Positions 1 through 11,599 of a DNA stretch of 64,000 nt are shown one piece after another. The stretch is from NCBI GenBank assembly GCA_964030475.1, contig CAXIPT010000002.1, forward strand, positions 916,903 through 980,902. The letters run 5' to 3'. How positions within the stretch are numbered: position 1 is the first letter of the stretch; each line of letters opens with the position of its first letter. This stretch comes from Tethya wilhelma (Eukaryota; Porifera; Demospongiae; Tethyida; Tethyidae). The position numbers and the translations under genes are program-made. The notes beneath the pieces are model-generated. The model was not told the DNA's origin. It did no database searches and was given only the letters and a program-made list of their open reading frames with translations.

Positions 1-313
1 TGGAAGGAGTTAGACCTGGTGGTCCTCTGGCAAATAGCCGCTCAAATATCACAGGCAGAAGACACCCATAGCAGGCATTCACATAAACGAGTGGCAACCA
101 GACAAGGGTTCTTCCACAACCACTATGATATCTGCAAAGAAACATGTCTTGCTCTTCATGGAATCGGTATTTTCATGTGTACCTAATTGTATGTGTAGTA
201 ATGTGAACATGTGTGGTGTACAATGTACATTGGATAAGTCAGTTTACCTTTCTTCAGTACAAATTTGAAGCATCAGGCAATATCCTGTATATACATGTGT
301 GTAATCAAGTAAT

Positions 314-2222
314 ATGTCATTATACATTCACTCATGCAGGTCACTTCAGACCAAGAAACACTACCTTGAACATGGAATTCGACCAAGGGAACACAGCAAC
401 ACCAAACAATTCCCTCATAATGCTAGGTCGTTGGAAGATGTACAGTTTGTGGTAAAGTTCTTGAACAACTATGCCGAAGAGAATGCCCTTCTACTACCAG
501 GTCAAGTCCCAGGATACAAGCAAGATGATGTGAAGCTTCTGCCGACAAGCACCACAAAAAATGTATTGGCATAATTATTGTATAACCAATACAGTCTTAA
601 CTCTTTAGGGCCGACAGCGCCAAAAGTTGCACGCACGTATTCTGTAATCTGCGATTTTTCGCATTTATTATTTTATGGCCATAGCATTTGAGCTATGGGC
701 TTTAGCCGTTAGACAATGTAGTGCTCAGCTAAAACACCAAGTTAGAGTCAGCTCTGATCAGTAGGTGGAGAGATATAGGCTTCAGAGTTCAAAGGTCTCA
801 ATCGCGGTAAAGATCGAGACCATGGCTTTAGTCTCACGTTTTTTTTTTATAGTGCTTTTGCAGAAGAGGCTTGACGCTAGCTATGGAGGTGCAGGGGGCA
901 TAGGCTATACCTGCATGTAAGCGCTTTTGTAGTCCTGCTTATCAAGCTAGAAAAAAAGCCAAAAGTATGCAGGTCATTTGGTGAACTGTGACCGCTTAAT
1001 TCCGTTTTTCCAAGTTTTTGAAGTTAAGCCAAGAATAGAACTGATATAGCTATGGCTTAGTACAATCATAGTTAAGCTGAACTATTGTCTTTCCACGTTG
1101 ACCTCGCTACTGCAGAAGAATCCTTACTATAAGGTAACCACATCCGGTTCATGTTAACTACATTTTTTTGGCCGTGACCTACTGTTATATTATGACTTAC
1201 GCGTTGTGAAAAGCCGTGAGAAGGCTCTAGGATGTACAAAGCAAGCAGCTTCTAGCAGCTATACATGCAGCAGGTAACTAAAGTAACAAAACTTTAGCAT
1301 GTCGAGGAGCGTGTGTTTGAGCAAGGTCAAAGTGCAAAAGTTTTGTGGTCAAAAATATGCGAAGTATGCCTATACACTCTGTACAGGAATTTCCTATCTC
1401 TGAAACTGTATGCGCGATTTTTATCCAACAAACGCCGAACTATCTGGAGCTGCAGTATGAGCCCTCACAGCAAGTATGAAGTGCGGCGGACAAAACGCTC
1501 GCGATCTATTCGCAAAAAACAAATAGCGAGGTCAACGTGGAAAGACTATAGCTACAAAAGAGAGTGGCTTAGGCTAAAGCAAGAACAAAAACCAAGGTTA
1601 ATTAATTATTCATAAATTCTAATTATGTATGCATATAATCATTCAGGCCCTAAAGAGTTAAGCTGTAAAAATAATAATAATAATAACCATCATGATATAC
1701 ACAGTATATACAAGGAGTACGTGAAGGCATGTGAGGAATACACGGAGAAACAAGACAAAGAGAATCCAGAAGACTCAGACGAGGAGATTCTGAGCCCAAA
1801 GGACCCAGTATGTGAGACAACTTTTCTTAGTTATTGGAGACAACTCACCCCACAGATAACTCGGATGAAGCCAATGACAGACTTGTGCTGGCAGTGCCAG
1901 CAAAACAGCACAGCCATTATACGTACAGCAAAGAAGTTTGAAAGTGCAAAATCAGAGGTATAATATTATTTATATGAACATAGTTATTACATGTAAGTAT
2001 ACATGCATTAACACAGGTTGTGAAAGCTCACGAAGAGCATCTCCTCTTGGCTACCAAAGAGCGCTCCTTCTACAAAACACAGAAGGATGAATCAAAAGAG
2101 AACTTGAAGAAGTTATACACAGTTGATGACGTCTTTAGTCCTCCAGGGCCATACAATCGGATCGCATCATGTACAAATGACATCAAGATCCATCTCTCTT
2201 TTGACATGACACAACAAGTATG
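314..2222 (+). pseudogene. element A: broken transposase-like gene of a repeat family
   Basis: Three coding blocks read in the same direction: about 314-560, 1680-1963 and 2014-2222. The first has the segment KFLNNYAEENALLLPG followed by a conserved LLPTSTTK; the second has IYKEYVKACEEY and MKPMTDLCWQCQ; the third ends in LSFDMTQQV. From memory this order matches a multicopy family in marine invertebrate genomes whose downstream part carries an 'ADNCGGQN' second acidic motif, which makes it a probable DDE/RNase H-fold transposase. The FD in LSFDMTQQV would be the first catalytic aspartate. The downstream catalytic part is not visible. The gene is broken by a TTAA-flanked insertion between blocks 1 and 2 and by element B shortly after block 3. 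The superfamily is not assigned. Confidence 0.55.
601..1657. mobile_element. 1,057-bp TTAA-flanked non-autonomous element
   Basis: The ends are a perfect inverted repeat, CTCTTTAGGGCC on the left and GGCCCTAAAGAG on the right. Each is directly abutted by TTAA (597-600 and 1658-1661), the expected target-site duplication of piggyBac- or Kolobok-type transposons. A second inverted pair, about 27 bp, lies inside (1082-1110 against 1523-1551). No transposase domain is recognisable. A 100-codon open frame at 1313-1615 has no features I can identify and is probably chance. The element separates two coding blocks of element A's gene, so it inserted after that gene copy was in place. Confidence 0.8.
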
Positions 2223-3130
2223 ACACCGCACATTGGCGGTACTAAGAAACCTTGCCGTCAACTTTGATAGCAGAGTGAGTGATAGTGTGGATGAGCCTGT
2301 ACATAATGCTGAGCCAACAATTCGTGGCAGCTCTTCAGCACATTCCAGGCCAGAGCAGCTAGCTGGTCAGGGACAGACAATCAAACTGTATAAATGAAGG
2401 GCTGAGAGGTAAAGTGGACCAATCCACATACTCGCGAAATTGGCTAAAACGCAAATTTTATGTCTATAATGGTCAAATCTTACCTCAGTGAAGCTGCCAC
2501 TTTGTCTTCGATTATCACTGGTTGTTTATAAATAACGCGATATTGTGTGTGGCGAACTTTTGCATTAATGCGTGTGGTCAAGTGGACCACTCCACTGTCA
2601 CGTGATAATATTATGATGTCATCCTTGTCTGTAACGAGTTAGAACACGCCTGTACCATGCGGTGCAAATTTCAACATGGCTATGTCTGCTGAGTCTATTC
2701 TGCAAGCTGTTCTATCAAATGAAGAAGACAACTCTGATCCTGAACTGGAAGATGACAGCTTTGAGGTAGAGCATCCTGGTCCTGTGCCAGACGCATCCCG
2801 CTCCAAGTCAGTAGACAGTTTGATGGAAGATGATGACAGCGCTACTGAGCTAGAGCATGACAGTAGTTATAAGCCAGAAGGTAGTACTACTCTTGAAACC
2901 ACTGATGATGTTCCTGAGCCTGACCCCGAGGATGTCTCAGTTTCAACTGGAAATGAAGCCTCCAGTGAGCGGTCAACTAGTGTTACATCTGAAAGTGATA
3001 CCCCTGCAAGAAGTCGAGGCAGTAGAAAGAGACTAAGGAGAGAGGGCCACTGGAAGGCTACCCAGAGAAGGAAAAAACGAAACTCTGGAGAGAGCTACAC
3101 GACAAAGAAAGGAAAAAACGTATGGTATAA

Positions 3131-3146
3131 GACGCACACTCACACC

Positions 3147-3184
<38 letters not shown>

Positions 3185-3230
3185 TACACACACATGCTCA
3201 CACACACACACACACTCGCATCCACACCAT
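3131..3230. repeat. (CA)n microsatellite
   Basis: A CA dinucleotide tract, interrupted by a few TA and TG units, lies in the probable first intron of the element B gene. Open frames across it are low-complexity artefacts. Confidence 0.95.
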
Positions 3231-3881
3231 GGCTCACATAGCCGACACACATGCACGTACACATACTCAGGTTGATAAAAGATCACCAAGTGAACAACCG
3301 TGCGAATGTGGCTTGAACTGCTATACATCACTGAATTGCGATGAGAGGCAAAAGATCTTCCAAGGATTCTGGGCATTGCAAAGCTTCGATGTTCAAAATG
3401 CTTTTATCTGCGGCTGCATCAAAGTAGCTCCTGTGATTATTCTCCCGCTTCCAACAGAGGTAACACTCGCATTTATTATCTCAACAATGGGAAGGTGTTA
3501 GTTCGGGTTTGCAAAGTGGCTTTTATACAAATTCTTGGAATAAGCAGTGGTCGAGTCACGTGTGTGTTAGAAGGTCAGGCATCCCACCCAAGCTCAATCA
3601 GCGAGGGCGTAAAGAACCACCAAACAAGACTTCTGCTGACGACTTGGCCTTCATAAGGGAGCACATTCAATCCTTTCCAGTGTACGAAAGTCATTATTCT
3701 CGTAAGGACAACCCCAATAGGAGGTACCTCTCTCCATGCCTCACGTTGGCCAAGATGTATCACCTCTACAAAGATGAGTGCAAAACTGGAGATTGCAGGG
3801 CAGTCAGTGAGTGGGTGTATCGTAAAATCTTTAATGAGGAATTCAATCTCTCTTTTGGAAGGTGAGTAATATTGTTCGCTC

Positions 3882-4195
3882 ACGTTCATGCAACTCTCTC
3901 TTACTCCCTCTCATTCATGCAACTCTCGCATTCATGCAACTCTCTCTTACTCTCATTCATGCAACTCTCTCACTCTCATTCATGCAACTCTCTGTCACAC
4001 ACCATCCCTCTCAAGAAAGATTGAGATGTGTGTGAGTGAGAGGTGCATGAATGTGATTGAGTGAGTGAGGATCCTCACCCACCCACTCAATCACACTCAT
4101 GCACCTCTCCCAATCTCATTCACATAACTCCCTCACACTTGCACACAAATTGTCACTCATTCACATTCATGCAACTCACTCATTAACTACACTCT
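3882..4195. repeat. degenerate tandem repeat of CTCTCATTCATGCAA-type units
   Basis: Short units such as CTCTCATTCATGCAACTCTC recur about eight times, partly in inverted orientation around 4030-4060 (GTGAGTGAGAGGTGCATGAA). The tract fills an intron of the element B gene between the FNLSFGR exon and the CNVCDSMKV exon. Confidence 0.85.
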
Positions 4196-5556
4196 AATTT
4201 CTCTTTCTGTAGTCCTAAGAGTGACACATGCAATGTGTGTGATTCAATGAAAGTTAGGATTGAGGCTGAAACTGACGGTGCTGCAAGTAATGTTCTGAAG
4301 AGCTACATCATAGGAAGGCTGAAGGGACATACCAACAGCTTCGGGAAGATGCAGCACTGGCTCGTAGTGACCGAGACACAGACAGCTTAACCTTCGATCT
4401 CGAGAAGTCGTTGGCGACTCCACTATTAACAACGAACATAGTGTACTACAAACGTCAACTTTGGACTTATAATCTCGGTGTTCATTGTTGTGGTACCAAT
4501 GTTGGTTACATGTACATGTGGGATGAGAGCATTGCGTCCAGAGGATCTTTTGAAGTAGGTTCAAGTTTGTTGACGCATTTTCGAGAGCACAACACTTCAG
4601 CCGAAAACCTCTCCTGTACTCCGACAGCTGCGGTGGACAAAATCGCAACATTAATATCACATGCCTATGGATGCATGTGGTCGCCAGCAGTGATTATTCA
4701 TACACCAGAATAGATCACAAGTTTATGCTCAGTGGTCACTCGTACCTGCCCAACGATCATGATTTTGGTGGAATCGAGTCGGCAAGAAAGAGAACTACAG
4801 CTGTCTACGTACCGGAAGACTGGTGCAAACTAGTGGAGAGTGCTAGAAGAGTAAATCCCTTCCAAGTGAGGAGGATGACCCGGGATGATTTCGTTAGTGC
4901 GTCTCCCTTGAAATCCATGATTGTCAACCGCAAGGTTAATGTTGACAAAGAGAAAGTTAAGTGGCTTAAAATCCACTGGATTCGTGTAGAGAAGAGCTCT
5001 CCGTTCATGTTTCAGTATAGATAAACATTGAATCCATTAGAGCTGTGGAAGACCGTTGACCTTCGACCCAAACGAGCAGGTCGACCAAGTAACATTGGTT
5101 CAGTTCAGCTACCACCTCTGTACACAAACCCAAGAGCAATCAAACCAGCAAAGCTGGCAGATCTTCACCAGCTTCTCTGCTTCATTCCTCCGGTACACCA
5201 TCCTTTTTACAACAGTTTATCTTCGGGTGACAATCAAGAATCTGAACCAGATGAATCAGAATCTGATGGAAATGATTCTGATTGACTTGCAGACTCTCTA
5301 AACTAGTATTGAACACCACAACATTGATTTGTACAGATTTTATTAAGAGTTATTTTAGGTACTCTACTTCTAATTAAATTAGCACTTTTATGGCTTTTGT
5401 TGTACCCACAACACTTTTATGGTTGCCACACACTGTTATGGTACACTGATTATTCTTGAGATGTTTACATTAAATTTACTACAAAACAAACTTTTACACC
5501 TTGAAATGTGAAAAATTGTACATGTGAAATGGTCCACTTTACCTCTCAGCCCTTCA

Positions 5557-6578
5557 TATACAGGTGTTTGTTAGTGAGTTGGGATGGACACAATTCAATA
5601 TTTGGAAATTCAGTGTCATGATTGCATACATAGTGGCAGTGTGGTACACTAATTCAACCTTTTTTCTTCTAAGTTAAAAATTCTTCACCTGCTTCTTTTA
5701 AATCACTAAAAATGGCTTGCAGAAGGATGTGAAATATAAGATTTTTGTTAAAGAGTGAGAGCAATGTCTTCGCAGTCTTCAGGGCTTAGTACATCTTTTT
5801 CTTGGATTGTTACTCCAGTTGCAAATCAAGAGCTGCAAAAAAGGACTCTTGGGCATCAGCTCGAGATCCTCCTCAGGGCTCAACGGGCTCCTGCTTTTGC
5901 GTCTAGGTGTACTTACCTACTCAATACTGATTATGTCCATTACTATGAAGAACCACTCAAACTAATCCCATCCTTGTCCCAATTTATGGTGTCTTTATCT
6001 TTCTATGTAAGTTAAGTAGGTGTCAAATGCAAATATTAAATATGCTAACACTTCATTTACATTTGACACTTAATTAACTTACACAGAATGTGACTGTTAT
6101 TCAGTGGAATTGTCTGTGCGCAATACTGTATGTATTAATTGTTACGTACCCTACCTACTACTCTCAACTATCAAAATTCAAAGGGTACGTAGTAGTTGCA
6201 AAAATTAGAGTACACGCAGATGTACTTTAATGCAGCTACAGAAGTAAATTGAGGTACAACATTGAATTAGTGATGGTATTGGCGAGGCTGTGTTGGATAC
6301 TCTTGAAGTTTAGTTTCTCCAAAAGTGTTTGCTACACGGATTCTCTAAGTGGAGAGTCTTGGCATTCGCATAATCTCTTGTATTTTTTGCTGTTGTAGGT
6401 GATTTTGATGGGACCTTTAAATTATTTTAGGCCTCATGGGAGTTTTAGGAACTTCAGAGACTGTACGAGACTGATCAAACAGTCTGCGTTGGCTAAAAAG
6501 CGCATGCTACAAATTACCATAAACTATAAGTATACTGAGATCTAGCCCATTTCTGTAGTTCACGAATGAACACCTGTC
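5557..6578. other. AT-rich stretch, no supported gene
   Basis: This may be the rest of element A. An 86-codon open frame at 5755-6015 starts with ATG but has no recognisable domain. A small foldback pairs TGTCAAATG (about 6020) with CATTTGACA (about 6060). No further coding evidence was seen. Confidence 0.5.
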
Positions 6579-6887
6579 CAGTGGCGGATCTAGGATTTGA
6601 AATAGAAGGGTTCTAATTAATGCGCACGAAAATTTTAGCTAAGCCCCGCCCCTTTAGCGCGCGGACAGCTAGATTTTGCCTGAATCGAGAAAGAAGGAGT
6701 CAGAAACTATATTAACGTAAACCAAAGACTGATATACAGTGAGATTTTGAGTTGCTTTTGGTATTTTTAAGTTGAAAGGGGGGTTCCAGCTAGCACTTTT
6801 CCAGTTCCAACAGTTAATTATTATGTGAGGTCTCAGCTGAAAGAGGGGTTCCATGGAACCCTAGGAACCACTCTAAATCCGCCACTG
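6579..6887. mobile_element. 309-bp hAT-type MITE with 5-bp target duplication
   Basis: The ends are CAGTGGCGGATCTAGGATTT on the left and AAATCCGCCACTG on the right. CTGTC abuts both ends (6574-6578 and 6888-6892). CAGTGGCG-type termini are typical of hAT elements, and hAT lineages with 5-bp duplications are known. It has no coding capacity. Confidence 0.85.
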
Positions 6888-8832
6888 CTGTCTGAATGTT
6901 TGAATTTTGATGTCTGTATTGGCAATATACTGATATACATGAAGTCTTCTCCTTGGAGGTTGTATGCTTTTGGTTGCATACAACATTGTCAAGGTAAGGC
7001 GAAGGTAGAAATCTCAAAAGTTCATTTGATGGGTATCTAAGAGCTGAAAACTGATATATTAGCTATTGGTAATGAAAGTGTGTGGTTTAGGCTTACCTCT
7101 ACAGGAATCTAGGCAGACTGGCTGGCATTGTTTGCTGTGAGTAGACCACATCTGGGGTACTACACCCATCTTTTGCAATGTCCTGTACCTCCTGAACTTT
7201 CAATAGTCTAAACTAAAACACTAAATGGTCCGTTTTCAGCTACTATGAATATCTTTGCAAACAAACTGGGTAAGTTCCTTGCCAAAAATCATAAGGATCT
7301 CAATCCTCTAATGTAATTTTGCTGAAGATGTAACTCCAGATTCAAGTTCTTCATAATTATTCTTAATGATATCTTCTCAAACAAACACTTATGTGGTGGT
7401 AGATTATCAATAGAAAATTTGAGCCACTGAGCGATGGCTCCGGCTCTTTGACAAAGTTTCCAAGTATTGTGTAGCACTTTCTAAAAGCACTGGATTTAAA
7501 TGAAGTCTGTAGCAAAAGTTAACAGTGGTAGCAGTCACTATAAGCACGGAATGTGAAATCAAAAAACTGTTGATGTAACTCTCTTTGAACAATTTTCGTA
7601 GCCTTAGCAAACCATTTTGTTTCTTTTTTAAATGGCAGGAATGACACAAGAGAGCTAGAGCATCACCACTAAGTAGCTGTGTGTGTAAGGCAAGCACAAG
7701 AACCATTTAATTATCTAATGTTTCTCTAAGTTCTCAAATCAGATGCAAGAAACGTTATTTTAATGTTTTTTTTTAATCTTAAGGGGGTCTTCACCTTACT
7801 GAAGTATCTATTGAGAGGCTTTTCTTGTTTATCTCTCTGTTGCCTTTGTAGAAGTATTCAGTGTATGTCAATTTCGTGAAATTTATTTAAAATTATTTGC
7901 AGAGTGTGAGAGAAACTACAAGTTCCACAGCATCATGTTCTAGTTCACAGGCCTCAAAATTTGCTTTGTCACTAACAACTACCTCAAGATTGCATGTGAT
8001 TCACATATTCAAACTAGGACTTGTTGGCTAGCATTTGCACTGACAGATTGACAATTTCTTTATCTAGATTTGTTTTGTTGAATTTCTGTTTCTTGGCTTG
8101 TTCTTTAAACTTTTGGTGATTGGTCATGATGTGTCAATCAGCTTTGAGCTGAATTTCAGGGCCAGATGATTTAGTAAAAGTTGAGTGGCCTTGATGCCAG
8201 CTTCCTTATAGCATGTTTTGAATGGATAAGAAAACATCGGAGCTGTTTGTTGTTGTGTTTGACCTGGCTGTTTAGATACTTGGGTGGTTCGTGGAAGTGG
8301 AGAGCTCTAATCAATTCCATCTCCTGTTTTTGCATCTCCAAGCTCATCTTCACAAGTGCTACTAGCAAGTCTGTGATAACAGTCTCTGTTAATAATACCA
8401 GAATGTTCTCTTCATTGTTTTCAAATTCCTAAGAGAGGATTGGAATCCATGCAGAAGCTGCCTGCAGTGGGGATGTCTTTTACAAGTGGGACTACTACCC
8501 TGCAGTTGTTTGGAAGGAGGCTTCTGTCCTGTACTACCCCTGAGTTAATCCCTACCATTAATTTATGTTAAATTTTTCTTCTGTTGGATGTATATAGTAT
8601 AATGTTTGGTTAATAGAGACTTAGTAATATCTGGTAGTCTTCTATCACCTGCATCACATGATCTATAGGATGATACGCATAATTTTTTCAATTGTTTTAC
8701 CATGATGTTGCTGTTCTTGAAACAAACACACACACACTATATTTTCTCATGTTTGGATGCATGACAATGATCATTTTTGTACAAAAACCACAATTTACTG
8801 TTAACTATCAAGCCAACCATGTTTTTAAATGA
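6888..8832. other. intergenic or old-repeat DNA without a supported gene
   Basis: Short open frames on both strands (for example 7407-7706 minus and 8171-8432 on both strands) show no motif I recognise and no convincing splice pattern. The stretch may be decayed transposon DNA. Confidence 0.4.
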
Positions 8833-9634
8833 TAGCCTCATTCCCAGGCTCCCCGCCTACCTTACACGTAAGGAAAGGGGGAGCCTGGTCTCTAATCTCA
8901 CGTGAGCCTGTATAAAGCATAGACGTGTGCTAGACAGGTGAAAACTGCATGAACGTGAGCAGGATACAAAACTACGTAAGTATGTGCAATTGCATGCCCA
9001 CGCGCTACGCAATTACTTAGCTGCCAGCTAGCGCCAGCTATAGCTGTGTCTATCAGTATGGTTCTGTACAAGCACGCAAAAATACGAACGGATTCTCGAT
9101 GTTTTTCTAAGTCGATACAAGAAGCTCATGGGTTCCCTATACCGCTGAATGAAGAGTCTGATCAGACGGAAAAGCTGAGACGATAGACGCTTGGTTTACA
9201 GCAGCCATAGCAAAGCAATTCGGGGTTGTACATGACTGTGATTTATTTGCTGGTAAACCCTTCACTTCTCAGCTGAGGCATCATTTGAGATCGAGCGTGC
9301 AAGACTGTCCTGTATCCTTCATCCAAGCCTCTTAGAAGCATAGATAGACTAGTCTCCTGAGAAAAGAAAACAGTTGTAGCTATATTTCTTTCAACCCTTC
9401 GCTCAATAGCCAAACTTCGGCTGTCAAAGATAGACTTCTCACGCAGTTCCAAGTCCGCCTACACATGTTTTTTTTTTCTTTTGGACTCTGAGGTTTTTGA
9501 TAAGTAAAATATTTAATATTTAGGAGAGAATGTTTCGCCACACAATTATTATTCCCTTGACTCACGTGAGATTAGAGACCAGGCTCCCCCTTTCCTTACG
9601 TGTAAGGTAGGCGGGGAGCCTTGGAACGAGGCTA
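8833..9634. mobile_element. 802-bp MITE with ~73-bp inverted repeats, TA ends
   Basis: The left end (8833-8906, starting TAGCCTCATTCCCAGGCTCC) pairs with the right end (9561-9634) over about 73 bp with few mismatches. The outermost dinucleotide at both ends is TA, the target duplication expected for Tc1/mariner-type transposition. The interior has only a 69-codon minus frame (9243-9452) without a known domain, so it is non-autonomous. Confidence 0.85.
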
Positions 9635-10481
9635 CTCATAACTAAACCTCTAGAGCCTTTGTCAGGCTTCCCTTGTTAGCAAAGTGAATTTTTACCAGTA
9701 GATCTGAGATCGCTCTAAACCAAATTAGACTATATAAATTAACGAGGAGGTGGAGTTTATTACACGATTACAAACGCTTCCAAAGTTTTGGGTATAAAAG
9801 GCGCTGCACAGGGCATGCACTTTGACCCCAGTGGGAAAGATTGAAAAATTGATTAAGAAGCTCTTTCCACAGCTGCCTCTATTTCTCATGCATATCTCCA
9901 TACATACACACTACAAACATGCGCAAAAAACGGCCGGGATATAACAGATGGTTTGAAAACAAAATTCAGCTGCTGTTAACAAACAAAATTTGATGGCATG
10001 GCTGCTGACAGTGGTTGTCAAGGAAAACTAAAGGTATAGAAAACACAGAAACTAGCAAATACAAAGATTTGTATACAAATTAATAACACTATTTAAAATG
10101 TTTAGCTACAATTGAACGCTAAAGAGGTTGCTTCAAAAAGGCTGTTTGACTTTGAACCAACAGTATCTCCTGCCGGAACCTCCAGTACAGGTGTGGCATT
10201 ATTAATTTATGTATCAATGTCAGAAGGGTACTCCTGAATAGTGAAAATGATAGTTGTAGCTAGAGAATGAGTGCAATGTGAATATGTGTGCAAGTGACAC
10301 AAAAGGAAACTACTGTTAATGGATTACTTATATAACACAATAACCGTTTAAATAGAGCAACACAGCAACAAAGAAGTTGGGTCCACCACCGGCAAAGAGA
10401 GTCAAAAGAGGTTTGCTGCAAAGTAAAATACTAAAATAATGATGTGAAGCATACAATGGTGATTGTAAATAATAGGACCTA
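9635..10481. other. non-coding stretch
   Basis: No gene is supported on either strand. The sequence is AT-rich with short scattered open frames. Confidence 0.4.
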
Positions 10482-10870
10482 GTGGGTATGGATGCAATGA
10501 CCTTCCAAGGCTTGAACAGCAGCAAGAAATGCCCACACTGCTACCTTACACCCTGCATCATCTTGAACCCCCCAAATTGGCTTCGAGGGTCTGCCGATGC
10601 AGAGCTTAGCAATATACAAAAAAGATTTAATTTGTATAGAAAGTTTTGGACGCTACTCAAGCGTCTAGGAGTCTGGAGGAACCCTGAGTACTGAGCTGAC
10701 AAGGCTACCAAAACTGTACTAGAGGATCCACGAGATGTAATGCCAAGTGCATAGTGGAGGTAAGCACAAAATTAAGAATTATTAATGGTCAAATTATAAT
10801 CATTTTTTATAGGATTTACAAAGGAGATTCCCCAACCCAGATGGAGTACCATACACTGGCTTCAAACTAT
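10482..10870 (+). pseudogene. fragment of a repeat-family gene (Cys-motif protein)
   Basis: The first block encodes KKCPHCYLTPC, a likely CxxC-type metal-binding start, then PPNWLRGSADAELSNIQ and FWTLLKRLGVWRNPEY. A stop follows, after which the frame continues as KATKTVLEDPRDVMPS. After an intron-like gap with a donor at about 10,758-10,763, a second block reads RRFPNPDGVPYTGFK. I recall the same order (Cys pair, PRDIMP, NPxGVPYTG) in multicopy sponge and cnidarian sequences, often near transposons. The function is unknown. An in-frame stop and the missing ends make this a relic. Confidence 0.45.
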
Positions 10871-11599
10871 TCTTTTCTTACGGACATTTAACCATCATTA
10901 TAATTATTATTATGTAATTGTCTTCTTACCAAATAATTACTCGGGTTTATCTACGTCATCATACTCCACCTCATCATCCTCTAACTGCTGCATACCATCA
11001 TCAACTAGGTCATTTTACTCACTGTACTGCATCATATCTTCCAGTTCACTGTGGTTTTCATGTATATACACAAAATTCATCCACTATAAACATGAGCATT
11101 CTAGTAGTACCACCTTACCTTGTGTCATCAGATCTCCATTGAATATATTCCTTCCAAATCCCTTCAACAAAGTGAAATGTTTTCTTCACAAGATCTTTCA
11201 TGGGGGTTCTACGATCCGGCCTTCTTGCATTTACTACCATCCTCTTGCCTGTGTACGCCCTGTTCACATTCTCATTCTGTACATGCAAAACCATGTATGA
11301 ACATGTCATACCACTACCGTCCACGGGCAAGAACAACATACCCAATCCAATATTGCAAGATTCATTCACATTACAAAAGTTCTTGTGCCAAAGTGAATCC
11401 TTTTTGGTAGATAGGTAAGAAGCTAGTGGTTGAAACTCTCTACCCAATAAGTATCTCGACACTGTGTTATTACAAGGCTACACAGTGACACACACACAAT
11501 CATGTGCACTATCTTACCCGACAATAATGCTCTGCATTCTTGTAAATTAGAGTGGACTGTAGTGCTGATTCATACGCTTCAATGGCAGCAGCAGAGGTG

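Larger units (their letters stand above)
2676..5285 (+). pseudogene. element B DDE-type transposase, multi-exon, frameshifted
   Basis: The first exon (2676-about 3129) encodes a very acidic N-terminus then a basic stretch (RKKRNSGESYTTKKGKN). The next exon (about 3271-3459) has a CECGLNC cluster that looks zinc-binding. Later exons include IREHIQSFPVYESHYSRK and FNEEFNLSFGR. The catalytic core is readable across frameshifts: FDLEKS (Asp codon 4396-4398), YSDSCGGQNRN (Asp codon 4623-4625) and GHSYLPNDHDFG as the likely third acidic site. The tail ends in an acidic SDGNDSD. At least two frameshifts (about 3580 and 4290) and a (CA)n tract in an intron mark it as inactive or wrongly assembled. 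Insect genomes carry a similar large family; I do not assign a superfamily name. Confidence 0.65.
2395..5556. mobile_element. element B: 3.16-kb DNA transposon with 27-bp terminal inverted repeats
   Basis: The left end (2395-2421, TGAAGGGCTGAGAGGTAAAG and on) is the exact reverse complement of the right end (5530-5556). The outer flanks are TATAAA on the left and TATACA on the right, which may be a decayed target duplication; the exact boundary is uncertain because TGA/TCA is itself palindromic. It contains one multi-exon transposase-like gene on the plus strand. It lies just downstream of the FD motif of element A, so it probably inserted into that older element. Confidence 0.8.

Noticed and set aside
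1313..1615. 100-codon basic open frame inside the TTAA element as a transposase
   Set aside because: It has no acidic triad or zinc-finger pattern, and it overlaps the internal inverted repeat.
3058..3376. Open frames on both strands encoding Thr-His or Cys-Val repeats
   Set aside because: They are translations of the (CA)n microsatellite and lie in an intron of the element B gene.
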